Positions 1-7,021 are shown, counted from the first letter of the stretch. The stretch: 9,256 nt of DNA from Actinomycetota bacterium (GCA_005884305.1 VAYL01000002.1:1-9256); one strand, 5' to 3'. Program-made: numbers and translations. Notes: generated by a model from the sequence alone, not told the origin.

Positions 1-854
1 TCGACGGGGAGGGTGGAACCGTCTCGTCGTTTCGCCGTCAGCTCGACACGCTGGTTCAGGATGCGGCTCTCGCCGGTGGCGATGTAGCGGGCGAGGCCCT
101 GACGGTGGCGCTGCCGGAGCTCCGCCGGGATTATGAGCTGCGCGAGATCCTGCCCGACCGCCTCGTCGCGGGTGTATCCGAAGGTCTCCTCGGCCGCCTC
201 GTTGAATTCGATGACCACACCGACGTGGTTCATCCCGATCACGCAGTCGTACGCCGAGCCCAGCATCGCGGACTTGAGCGCCTCGCTCTCGCGCAACGCG
301 CTCTCGACCCGCCGGCGGGTCATGAACATCGCCAGCTGATCGGTGAACCCGACGAGCAGCTTCAGCAGCTCGTCGTTCGACGCCGAGGGCGCGGTCGCGT
401 AGAACTCGGCGACGGCGAGGACGCTCTCAGACGGCCCCACCGGCACCGGAATCGCCAGGGCCGCCTTGAAGCCGACCTCGACGAACAGGTCGTGGCGAGG
501 CAGTCGACGCTCGCGCTCGAGCTCACCGATCCAGACGATGTCGCCGCGCTCCCAGGCGCGGCCCGGAAGGCCCGTGCCGCGGCCCATCCGCAGCCGGCGG
601 CTCTCGGCCCACAGCGCCTCGAGATCGAGCGTCCCGGCGTCCCAGCCCTGGACGAAGTGGAGCATCCGGTCGTGCTGGGGAATCTCCCACAGCGCCCCGG
701 CGTCCCAGCCCAGGAGCGTTCCGACCGACGACAGGTAGGCCGGCGCCGCCTGCCCGACCGTGTCCGACGCGAGCAGCTCCCGGGTCAGCCTGTGCTGCGC
801 GGCTAGGCGAGCCTCCAGGTCTGACCGCCGCTGTTCCATCCCAGGCGACAGCAT
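1..854 (-). CDS. GAF-PAS sensor/signalling protein, partial (C-terminus beyond window edge)
   Basis: The leftward reading frame is open from position 854 to the window edge, giving 284 codons with no stop. Residues about 24-180 resemble a GAF domain, with the pattern GWDAGALWEI, then GRGTGLPGRAWERGD, then AALAIPVPVG and VLAVAEFYA. Residues about 190-284 look like a PAS domain (MLGSAYDCVIGMN, FNEAAEETFGYTRDE, then the RRDGS turn). Such proteins sense small ligands, redox state or light, and usually end in a histidine kinase, GGDEF or similar output module. That part lies outside the window, so the output is unknown. I chose ATG 854 because GAGGTG sits 2-8 nt upstream. The next in-frame ATG (839) has no ribosome site. 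The gene is divergent from the zinc-ribbon membrane protein gene. The GAF-PAS call is from pattern recognition and was not checked against a profile. Confidence 0.85.
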   Translation of the reverse strand, partial: MLSPGMEQRRSDLEARLAAQHRLTRELLASDTVGQAAPAYLSSVGTLLGWDAGALWEIPQHDRMLHFVQGWDAGTLDLEALWAESRRLRMGRGTGLPGRAWERGDIVWIGELERERRLPRHDLFVEVGFKAALAIPVPVGPSESVLAVAEFYATAPSASNDELLKLLVGFTDQLAMFMTRRRVESALRESEALKSAMLGSAYDCVIGMNHVGVVIEFNEAAEETFGYTRDEAVGQDLAQLIIPAELRQRHRQGLARYIATGESRILNQRVELTAKRRDGSTLPV

Positions 855-1003
855 CGCACCTCGATTGCCCCTTGCCTAGTCGCGACGGTCGATTTGCAAC
901 TGGATGCGGGCGTCCACGGGTAGGCGATCCGCTCAAGTACCGCCTTTGCGGGTCCGATTCAACGGAGGTGGAGCGCAAAAACAATGGAGGGTTCCCCGAG
1001 CCC

Positions 1004-1816
1004 GTGGCCGGGGAGCCGGTTCGGCTGGTTCGCTGCAGGCACGAGGCGTGCGGGACCGCAACACGGGTCCGCGTGCCGGAGACCCTGCCGGCGCGCGCGG
1101 TCCGCAGGGTCGTCTGCGATGGGTGCAGCCAGACCTTCGAATGCGACGCCGCGGCCGACGACGGGGTCGTAAAGGAGGCGAGGGACGGCGCGCGGGGTCA
1201 GAGCCTCCTCCTGAAGTACTTGAGCCTCCCGCTGGCCGCCGCCGTGGTGATCCTCGTGCTGACCCTCGTCCAGGGCGGCGGCAGCAAATCCGACACGCAG
1301 TCCACGGCCTCCCCCACGCCCGCCGCGCCCCCCACCGAGGCCGGCAGCGGGCAGCATGCACAGGCCTCCAAGTCTGGACACGGCGGCGAGCTGGTGACGG
1401 GCTCGAGCTACACCCTCGCCCTTCCGAACGGGTGGACGCGTACCGCGCCGCCGAGTGGAGCGACCTTCGCCGCCGAGGCGCAGGGCGCAAAGGCAATCCT
1501 GTGGGTCACGCGCGATCCCAGCCTGAGCCTTCCCGACTTCGAGTCCCAGTCGCTGGCTCAAGTCCGCCAGGCCACAGGAGTCGATGCCAATGTGACGGGC
1601 ACCACGCCCGCCCCGACCGCCGACGGCACGATCGTGACGCTCGCCGCGGACTCGCCGCCCAACGCGCCCGACTACGAGGTGACGCTTCGCGTCGGGGGCC
1701 CCTATCGGTACTACCTCGCCACCACGGTCGAGCCGGACGCCTCGCAGACTGCAACCAACGGCGCCGAGCTGATCCGCAGCTCGTTCGTTCCCGTGGCGAC
1801 CGGAAAGTCAGGCTAG
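1004..1816 (+). CDS. Membrane protein with N-terminal zinc ribbon and predicted extracytoplasmic PsbP/DUF1795-like domain
   Basis: Read from GTG 1004 the product is 270 residues. Cysteines 11, 16, 38 and 41 (Cx4C and Cx2C) form a zinc-ribbon-like unit. Residues about 68-89 ([20 protein letters not shown]) are one clear transmembrane helix, followed by a Ser/Thr/Pro/Ala-rich linker to about 128. Residues 129-265 ([31 protein letters not shown]) recall the small PsbP/Mog1/DUF1795 alpha-beta fold of actinobacterial lipoproteins and membrane proteins. That resemblance is tentative. The expected topology is zinc ribbon inside and domain outside. The start is uncertain. The frame is open back to TTG 872, but codons before about 992 are unlike the rest of the gene, and GTG 968 is a third option. 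GGAGGG at 986-991 favours 1004, though its spacing is long. The next gene begins 10 nt after the stop, so the two probably form one transcript. Confidence 0.78.
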   Translation: MAGEPVRLVRCRHEACGTATRVRVPETLPARAVRRVVCDGCSQTFECDAAADDGVVKEARDGARGQSLLLKYLSLPLAAAVVILVLTLVQGGGSKSDTQSTASPTPAAPPTEAGSGQHAQASKSGHGGELVTGSSYTLALPNGWTRTAPPSGATFAAEAQGAKAILWVTRDPSLSLPDFESQSLAQVRQATGVDANVTGTTPAPTADGTIVTLAADSPPNAPDYEVTLRVGGPYRYYLATTVEPDASQTATNGAELIRSSFVPVATGKSG

Positions 1817-1826
1817 GGAAGGCACG

Positions 1827-2563
<737 letters not shown>

Positions 2564-2567
2564 TTAC

Positions 2568-2573
2568 TACGAT
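2568..2573 (+). promoter_or_regulatory. Candidate -10 box (TACGAT) for the aldehyde dehydrogenase gene
   Basis: TACGAT fits the TAnnnT -10 pattern. It would start RNA near 2580, right at the second ATG (2581) of the aldehyde dehydrogenase frame. This would give a leaderless message and make 2581 the true start. No good -35 is visible. The inference rests on the same spacing recurring at other genes in the window. Confidence 0.4.
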
Positions 2574-4068
2574 GGCGGTGATGGCCACCGCCACCGCCGA
2601 CGCTCTGTCGCCCGCCGCGCGCGAATTCGTCGATTCGGGGCCGAAACGGCTGCTGATCGGCGGCGAGCACGCCGAGGCCGCCGACGGGCGAACCTTCGAG
2701 ACGATCGACCCCGCGACCGCTGAGGTTATCTGCGAGGTGGCGCTGGGGGGGTCCGAGGATGCCGCCCGCGCGGCGGCAGCCGCGCGGGGCGCACTGGAGG
2801 GGCCGCTCCGCAAGCTGAACGCGGCCAAGCGCTCGAGCCTGATGTACGCGCTGGCCGAGCTGATCAAGGCAAACGGCGCGGAGCTCGCCGAGCTCGAGTC
2901 GCTCGACAACGGCAAGCCGCTCGCCGCCGCGAAGGGCGACATCGCCGCCACCGTCAACCACCTGCGCTACTACGCGGGCTGGCCGACGAAGATCGAGGGC
3001 GAGACGATCCCGGTCTCGGCCCGCGACGTCCTCTGCTACACGGTTCGCGAGCCGGTCGGCGTGTGCGCGCAGATCGTCCCGTGGAACTTCCCGCTGCTGA
3101 TGGGGATGTGGAAGGTGGCCCCGGCACTGGCGGCAGGGTGCCCGATCGTCTTCAAGCCCGCCGAGCAGACGCCCCTCACCGCCCTGCGACTAGGTGAGCT
3201 GGCCCTCGAGGCGGGCTTCCCGGAGGGCGCGCTCAACGTGCTGACCGGCGACGGCACCACCGGCTCCGCATTGGTGGACGAGCCGGGCGTCGACAAGGTC
3301 GCGTTCACCGGGTCCACGGAGGTCGGCCGGGAGATCGGCGCCAAGTGTGGCCGCTCCCTCAAGCGAGTCACCCTCGAGCTGGGTGGCAAGAGCCCGAACA
3401 TCATCCTCCCCGACGCCGACCTCGACCGGGCGATCAAGGGCTCCTATGAGGGCATCTACTTCAACTCCGGCCAGGCCTGCAACGCCGGCTCGCGCCTCTT
3501 CGTCGAGCGCGACCTCTTCGATGAGGTGACCGAACGCCTCGCCGACTACGCCCGCGAAGCAAAGGTCGGGCCGGGCCTCGACCCCGACACGCAGCTCGGT
3601 CCGCTCGTCTCCCAGGAGCAGTTCGACCGAGTGAAGGGCTACATCGACTCCGGCGTCCAGGAGGGCGCGGAGCTCGCCGCGGGCGGCTCACCAGACAGCG
3701 CCGACGGCGGCGGCTATTTCGTCGAGCCGACGCTGTTCGTCGGCGTGGAGGACTCGATGCGCATCGCCCGCGAGGAGATCTTCGGCCCGGTCCTCGTGGC
3801 GATGCCGTTCGACGACCTCGAGGAGGTCGCCCGCCGCGCCAACGACACCGAGTATGGCCTCGCGGCCGGCCTGTGGACCCGCGACGTCTCCAACGCCCAC
3901 AAGCTCGCCTCGATGCTCCAGGCCGGCAACGTCTACGTCAACACCTGGGGGGGCGGCGACCCGGCCGCCCCCTTCGGCGGCTACAAGGCATCGGGCATCG
4001 GCCGCGAAAAGGGCCACGCCAACCTGGACGCCTATCTCGAGACCAAGACGGTCTGGGTGCAGCTCTAG
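2572..4068 (+). CDS. NAD(P)-dependent aldehyde dehydrogenase (betaine/phenylacetaldehyde-type class)
   Basis: The enzyme oxidises an aldehyde to the carboxylate with NAD(P)+ in the cytoplasm. The 498-residue length is normal for the family. All key motifs are present, numbered from ATG 2572. They are PWNFP with Asn172, FKPAEQTPL with Lys195, the cofactor-site FTGSTEVG at 245-252, the general base Glu269 in LELGGKSPN, the nucleophile Cys303 in GQACNAGSR, and Glu402 in EEIFGPV. The C-terminal PFGGYKASGIGRE segment is also canonical. The substrate cannot be told from sequence; relatives act on betaine aldehyde, aminoaldehydes or aromatic aldehydes. ATG 2581 is a serious alternative start, because the likely -10 box overlaps ATG 2572 and neither start has a good ribosome site. 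The gene follows the collagen-like gene by 13 nt, so read-through is possible. It converges with the antitoxin gene, leaving only 24 nt between stops. Confidence 0.96.
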   Translation: MAVMATATADALSPAAREFVDSGPKRLLIGGEHAEAADGRTFETIDPATAEVICEVALGGSEDAARAAAAARGALEGPLRKLNAAKRSSLMYALAELIKANGAELAELESLDNGKPLAAAKGDIAATVNHLRYYAGWPTKIEGETIPVSARDVLCYTVREPVGVCAQIVPWNFPLLMGMWKVAPALAAGCPIVFKPAEQTPLTALRLGELALEAGFPEGALNVLTGDGTTGSALVDEPGVDKVAFTGSTEVGREIGAKCGRSLKRVTLELGGKSPNIILPDADLDRAIKGSYEGIYFNSGQACNAGSRLFVERDLFDEVTERLADYAREAKVGPGLDPDTQLGPLVSQEQFDRVKGYIDSGVQEGAELAAGGSPDSADGGGYFVEPTLFVGVEDSMRIAREEIFGPVLVAMPFDDLEEVARRANDTEYGLAAGLWTRDVSNAHKLASMLQAGNVYVNTWGGGDPAAPFGGYKASGIGREKGHANLDAYLETKTVWVQL

Positions 4069-4092
4069 CCGGCAGAACGCGGCCGGCGCCGC

Positions 4093-4410
4093 TCAGTCGC
4101 CTCCCAACAGCCGCGGCGCCCGACCCAGGTTGCGCCGCCGGAGTTCCCCGTCAAGCTCATCGCCGAAGAGCCTGCGCTCCGCCTCGCGCCCTCTCAACAG
4201 CACGGTCCCGCACAGGCCAACGGCCTCATCCACCTCCATCAAAACCGCGATCGGAGCGCCATGTTTGGTGATCACAGCCCTCCCCCCGTCGCGCACCCGC
4301 GCCAGAACGCCCGCCGTGTCCTTGTTGAGCTCGCGAGCCGTCACCTCCTCCACGACCTTCCTGGATGGCGCCACAACAAGCAGGTCGCCCATGGGCTTAT
4401 ACCGCGCCAT
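4093..4410 (-). CDS. Phd/YefM-type antitoxin, apparently without a partner toxin
   Basis: The 105-residue product carries a Phd/YefM-like core at residues about 22-58: EVTARELNKDTAGVLARV, then GGRAVITKHGAPIAVLM. Family members bind operator DNA with this N-terminal domain and neutralise a RelE, Doc or PIN-type toxin with the C-terminal tail. The tail here is charged (GREAERRLFGDELDGELRRR) and ends LLGGD. I chose ATG 4410 because GAGG lies about 7 nt upstream. ATG 4437 and ATG 4392 are in-frame alternatives. No toxin gene flanks it: downstream is the convergent aldehyde dehydrogenase gene and upstream is a 252-nt non-coding region. It is therefore either a solitary antitoxin, a free-standing Phd-fold regulator, or a relic. 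The strong palindromes just upstream could be relevant to autoregulation. Confidence 0.8.
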   Translation of the reverse strand: MARYKPMGDLLVVAPSRKVVEEVTARELNKDTAGVLARVRDGGRAVITKHGAPIAVLMEVDEAVGLCGTVLLRGREAERRLFGDELDGELRRRNLGRAPRLLGGD

Positions 4411-4472
4411 TACCGGCCTCGCTGCATGCGCAGCCATCGCCCTGGCCCGCCGGTCAGTGGCCCTCTCGGAGA

Positions 4473-4519
4473 CCCGCAAGTTTGCCCGACAACTCGAAAT
4501 TGTCGGGCAAAGTTGCGGG
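4473..4519. repeat. Long imperfect palindrome, 12 bp + G:G mismatch + 7 bp, 7-nt loop
   Basis: The left arm 4473-4492 pairs with the right arm 4500-4519. The inner 12 bp are perfect (TTTGCCCGACAA against TTGTCGGGCAAA). One G:G mismatch follows (4480/4512), then 7 more perfect pairs. The loop is ctcgaaa (4493-4499). No U-run follows and both neighbouring genes point away, so it is not an ordinary terminator. It could be an operator, a REP-like mobile palindrome or a structured RNA. The symmetry itself is certain; the role is unknown. Confidence 0.85.
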
Positions 4520-4560
4520 GTCCGGGCGAGTGGCGCATGAGGACGGATGCTGGCCGACAA

Positions 4561-4610
4561 GTTGCGATCCGTGGTGCGCAAACGTGCGGACGGATGGACG
4601 GAATCGCAAC
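4561..4610. repeat. Second inverted repeat in the antitoxin/reductase divergent region
   Basis: GTTGCGATCCG (4561-4571) is mirrored by CGGAATCGCAAC (4599-4610), an 8-bp perfect arm plus 3 bp beyond a one-base bulge, with 27 nt between. The flank AAGTTGCG also occurs in the right arm of the larger hairpin (4511-4518), so the two may belong to one repeat family. Confidence 0.55.
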
Positions 4611-4622
4611 AAAAGCGTGTCC

Positions 4623-4650
4623 CCGAGGCGGCTGCGGTTGGCCCCCTCGG
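4623..4650. promoter_or_regulatory. Candidate operator palindrome at the reductase promoter
   Basis: CCGAGG (4623-4628) and CCTCGG (4645-4650) form a perfect inverted repeat, with three further possible inner pairs (GGC 4630-4632 with GCC 4641-4643). It ends exactly where the candidate -10 box begins and covers the -35 position. This is the usual place for a repressor site. GC-rich chance symmetry cannot be excluded. Confidence 0.35.
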
Positions 4651-4656
4651 TAGGGT
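4651..4656 (+). promoter_or_regulatory. Candidate -10 box (TAGGGT) giving a leaderless GTG start
   Basis: TAGGGT fits TAnnnT, and its seventh downstream base is the G of GTG 4663. There is no ribosome binding site before that GTG, which agrees with a leaderless message. No clear -35 is present. Confidence 0.45.
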
Positions 4657-4662
4657 GACCGC

Positions 4663-5319
4663 GTGCGGATCGGCGTGATCGGGACCGGGGTGGTCGGTCG
4701 GACGTTGGGTGGCAAGCTCGTCGAGCTTGGACATGAGGTGAAGATGGGCTCTCGGGAGGCCCGAAACGACAAGGCGGTCGAGTGGGCGCAGGGAGCCGGG
4801 GAGAACGCGAGCGAGGGGTCATTTGCCGACGCGGCGGAGTTCGGCGAACTGGTGATCAATGCAACGGCGGGACACGCGGCCCTCGATGCCCTGAACGCGG
4901 CCGGGGCAGGAAATCTGTCGGGGAAGGTGCTCGTCGACGTCTCAAACGCGCTCGACTTCGCCGGTGGGCCGCCCCCGATCGTCGGCCTCGCGGTCGACGA
5001 AAGCCTGGGCGAACGGATCCAGGCGGCCTTCCCGGATGCCCGGGTGGTGAAGGCGCTGAACACAATGAACGCATCGCTGATGGTTGCGCCTGGGACGCTC
5101 GGCGAGTCGACGAACGTGTTCGTGTGCGGAAACGACGAAGCCGCCAAGGCCCAGGTGCTTGAGCTGCTCGAGACGTTCGGTTGGCTGTCCGGGGACATCA
5201 TCGATCTCGGCGACATCTCGGCCTCGCGGGGCGCTGAGCTCTACGTCGGGTTATGGGTCCGGCTCATGGGGGCGCTCGGCACCCCGCAGTTCAACATCCG
5301 GGTCGTGCGCGGCGACTAG
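4663..5319 (+). CDS. F420H2:NADP oxidoreductase-like NADP-binding protein
   Basis: This 218-residue protein is a single Rossmann domain of the NADPH-dependent F420 reductase group (F420_oxidored/COG2085-like). The dinucleotide fingerprint GTGVVG ends at Gly12 (G7-x-G9-x-x-G12). GSREAR after strand 2 (residues 29-34) fits binding of the NADP 2'-phosphate. VVKALNTMN (128-136) is a family hallmark, and the VDVSNALDF strand (91-99) is in the expected place. True enzymes move hydride between reduced F420 and NADP in the cytoplasm. Many homologues are of unproven substrate, so the exact reaction is inference. The start is GTG 4663, because a -10-like box lies 7 nt upstream and the glycine-rich strand begins at once. 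The gene stands alone, divergent from the antitoxin gene and followed by a tRNA fragment. Confidence 0.87.
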   Translation: MRIGVIGTGVVGRTLGGKLVELGHEVKMGSREARNDKAVEWAQGAGENASEGSFADAAEFGELVINATAGHAALDALNAAGAGNLSGKVLVDVSNALDFAGGPPPIVGLAVDESLGERIQAAFPDARVVKALNTMNASLMVAPGTLGESTNVFVCGNDEAAKAQVLELLETFGWLSGDIIDLGDISASRGAELYVGLWVRLMGALGTPQFNIRVVRGD

Positions 5320-5360
5320 GGAACGCCCTCCCCCCGGGCTACGATCTGCGGGCGCCCGCC

Positions 5361-5399
5361 GCCCGAAAGGGCTTGCGGGTTCGAGTCCCGCCCCGGGCA
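5361..5399 (+). pseudogene. 3' fragment of a tRNA-Leu gene (variable arm, T arm, acceptor 3' strand)
   Basis: In order: a type II variable arm GCCC-GAAA-GGGC (5361-5372), two spacer bases, a 5-bp T stem GCGGG/CCCGC (5375-5379 and 5387-5391), the canonical 7-base loop TTCGAGT (5380-5386), a 7-base acceptor strand CCCGGGC (5392-5398), and discriminator A (5399). No encoded CCA follows. The long variable arm, discriminator A and CCCGGGC end match tRNA-Leu, whose 5' end would be GCCCGGG. No such 5' end, D arm or anticodon arm is found upstream. It is thus a truncated copy, either an attachment-site scar or a deleted gene. Confidence 0.8.
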
Positions 5400-5403
5400 T
5401 GAT

Positions 5404-5422
5404 CCGTTTTGGTCGAAAACGG
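5404..5422. promoter_or_regulatory. Perfect 7-bp inverted repeat abutting the sigma-factor promoter
   Basis: CCGTTTT (5404-5410), spacer GGTCG, then AAAACGG (5416-5422), one base before the -35 box. Its AT-rich arms stand out in GC-rich DNA. No U-run follows, so a terminator is unlikely. An activator or repressor site is the better reading. Confidence 0.5.
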
Positions 5423-5423
5423 C

Positions 5424-5451
5424 TTGACAGCAACTTTTTCGCCGATAGCGT
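5424..5451 (+). promoter_or_regulatory. Housekeeping-type promoter of the ECF sigma gene (TTGACA-16-TAGCGT)
   Basis: A perfect TTGACA (5424-5429) is followed by a 16-bp spacer and TAGCGT (5446-5451). Transcription would begin near 5458, leaving a leader of about 13 nt before ATG 5471. It is the best promoter in the window. It resembles a sigma-70 group promoter rather than an ECF site, so simple self-activation is not indicated. Confidence 0.65.
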
Positions 5452-5470
5452 GTTTACCGAACGGGCGTAC

Positions 5471-7009
5471 ATGGAGGCCTCTGCCCTTACAACCGCAGGC
5501 CATAGCGGGCTGCTTGCGCGGCGGTCGCCGTTATTGCGCTTGCAGGGCGACGAGAAGCTCGTCGCCCTGATTCGTGCTGGGCACGACCGGGCGTTCGAGG
5601 TGCTTTTCGACCGGTACCAGGCGCGGTTGCTCGGCTTCTGCAGGCACATGGTCGCGTCGAGCCAGGATGCGGAGGATCTGTTGCAGGAGGTCTTCGTCGC
5701 GGCGCACACGGCGATGCTGGCCGATGAGCGTCTGATCAACGCCCGGCCTTGGCTCTACCGGATCGCGCGGAATCGGTGCTTGAATCACCTGCGCAAGCCC
5801 GGGGCCGATGGGCAGGACTCGATGGACGTCCATCCCCATGGGAATGGGGTGACGACGCTCGACCGGGTGCAGAGACGGGAGGAGATTCGAACGATCGTCG
5901 CCGACATCGGTGACCTCCCCGAGACCCAGCGGAGCGCGCTCGTGATGAGGGAGCTGGACGGGCTCAGCTATACGGAGATCGCGCAGGCGATGGGGATTAC
6001 GCTGCCGGCGGTCAAGTCGCTGCTCGTCCGGGCCCGCATCTCCCTCGCCGAGGCGAGCGAGGCGCGGGTCATGGCGTGCGATGACGTGCGGCTCGAGCTG
6101 GCGGAGGCCGCCGAGGGGCTGCGGAAGGTCTCGGGTCCCGCGCGCCGGCACGTCAAGGAGTGTCCCTCGTGCAGGCGCTTCCGGGGCGAGATCCGCTCCA
6201 CGACCAAGTCGCTGGCGGGGCTCGCGCCGGTGGGGATCTTCGCGGCGTTCGGCAAGCTCCTGGGTCTGAAGCTGGGAGGCGGGGGGTCGGCGGGTTCCGC
6301 AGGTGGGACGGCAGGATCCGCCGGTGGCGCGGGCGGCGCCGCCGGCGGGGGTGCCGGTGCGGCGGGCGCCGGATCGGTAGGTGCAGCGGGTTCCGTCGGC
6401 GCCGCGGGTTCGGTCGGCGGGGCCGCGGCGGCGGCGGGCGGTTCCGGCATCTCACTCGGTGGAGCCCTCGGCACCGTCGGCGGCGTCGTCGGCGCCAAGG
6501 CGGCGGTTGGCGTGGCCACCGCGGCTCTCATCACCGCCGGCGCAGTCGGCGCCAATCACCGGGCCCCCCCGACGCCCCTGCCCGCAGCCGCTCACGCGAC
6601 CGACAGCTGGTCGGTCGAGCACTCTCGCGCCGAGGCCGTCGCCGCGGCCCCCAAGCCGGCCCCTCCGCCGGCTGCGGTCACGCCTACTGATGAGACATCC
6701 CCGCCGGCTGAGCCCGCCCCGACAACCGGCGTGACTACCACCACGACAACCGCGACGGACACGACGACGACGACCGACACCACTGCGGGTAGCCCACCAT
6801 CGGATACCTCGACGACCGACGATTCAGGCGGCGGCACCGACACGACGAGCGGTGACGGAACAACCGTCCATGGGAGCGGGAACGGCGACGGGACCACCGC
6901 CGATCCCGATCCGCCTCCGGTCACCGACCCGCCGGTCACCGACCCGCCGCCCCCGGACCCGGGTACCGACCCGACCGGGACGACCGGGGCAACTGGCGCG
7001 ACCGGCTAG
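5471..7009 (+). CDS. ECF-type RNA polymerase sigma factor fused to anti-sigma-like zinc motif, probable membrane segment and Thr/Pro-rich tail
   Basis: The 512-residue product begins as an ECF sigma factor. Region 2 covers about 33-109 (AFEVLFDRYQARLLGF, DAEDLLQEVFVAAH, RPWLYRIARNRCLNHLRK). Region 4 covers about 149-195 (LPETQRSALVMRELDGLSYTEIAQAM, written here in two parts: LPETQRSALVMREL and DGLSYTEIAQAM). A domain with Cys203 and H227-x3-C231-x2-C234 follows; this is the zinc signature of ZAS anti-sigma factors. Residues 269-327 are Gly/Ala/Ser low complexity. Residues about 333-361 are a Gly/Ala/Val hydrophobic stretch that could cross the membrane. Residues 362-512 are Pro/Thr-rich and end with [11 protein letters not shown] chose ATG 5471 because the frame upstream overlaps the reductase gene and precedes the promoter; no good ribosome site is seen. 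It converges with the R2-like gene, 12 nt apart. The sigma call is secure; membrane anchoring and self-inhibition are inferred. Confidence 0.93.
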   Translation: MEASALTTAGHSGLLARRSPLLRLQGDEKLVALIRAGHDRAFEVLFDRYQARLLGFCRHMVASSQDAEDLLQEVFVAAHTAMLADERLINARPWLYRIARNRCLNHLRKPGADGQDSMDVHPHGNGVTTLDRVQRREEIRTIVADIGDLPETQRSALVMRELDGLSYTEIAQAMGITLPAVKSLLVRARISLAEASEARVMACDDVRLELAEAAEGLRKVSGPARRHVKECPSCRRFRGEIRSTTKSLAGLAPVGIFAAFGKLLGLKLGGGGSAGSAGGTAGSAGGAGGAAGGGAGAAGAGSVGAAGSVGAAGSVGGAAAAAGGSGISLGGALGTVGGVVGAKAAVGVATAALITAGAVGANHRAPPTPLPAAAHATDSWSVEHSRAEAVAAAPKPAPPPAAVTPTDETSPPAEPAPTTGVTTTTTTATDTTTTTDTTAGSPPSDTSTTDDSGGGTDTTSGDGTTVHGSGNGDGTTADPDPPPVTDPPVTDPPPPDPGTDPTGTTGATGATG

Positions 7010-7021
7010 CGCCGCGCGGAA

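Noticed and set aside
105..806. Rightward open frame of 233 codons
   Set aside because: It is the complement of the leftward GAF-PAS gene. The translation is Arg/Pro/His-rich with no domain sense, while the other strand gives clear GAF and PAS motifs.
872..1003. N-terminal extension of the zinc-ribbon membrane protein to TTG 872
   Set aside because: No ribosome site precedes it, and codons here (CCT, AGT, GGT, TTT, ACT, CGT) are unlike the strong G/C-ending bias of the rest. It is kept only as a stated alternative.
4068..4087. GCCGGC-N8-GCCGGC hairpin between the aldehyde dehydrogenase and antitoxin genes as a terminator
   Set aside because: The stem is only 6 bp of a self-complementary GC hexamer with no U-run. 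Chance is likely in this composition.
4411..4734. Upstream extension of the antitoxin frame and other frames across 4411-4662
   Set aside because: The extension would run into the reductase gene on the other strand and translates the palindromes. Codon use is not biased as in real genes here, so the region is treated as non-coding.
5333..5399. A complete, very short tRNA using CCCGGG at 5333-5338 as the 5' acceptor strand
   Set aside because: CCCGGG is self-complementary, so the pairing is uninformative. No D arm or anticodon arm lies between, so only a 3' fragment is claimed.
5084..5470. Longer sigma-factor reading from 5084
   Set aside because: It overlaps the reductase gene, crosses the tRNA fragment and promoter, and has no sigma homology before about residue 30 of the chosen protein.
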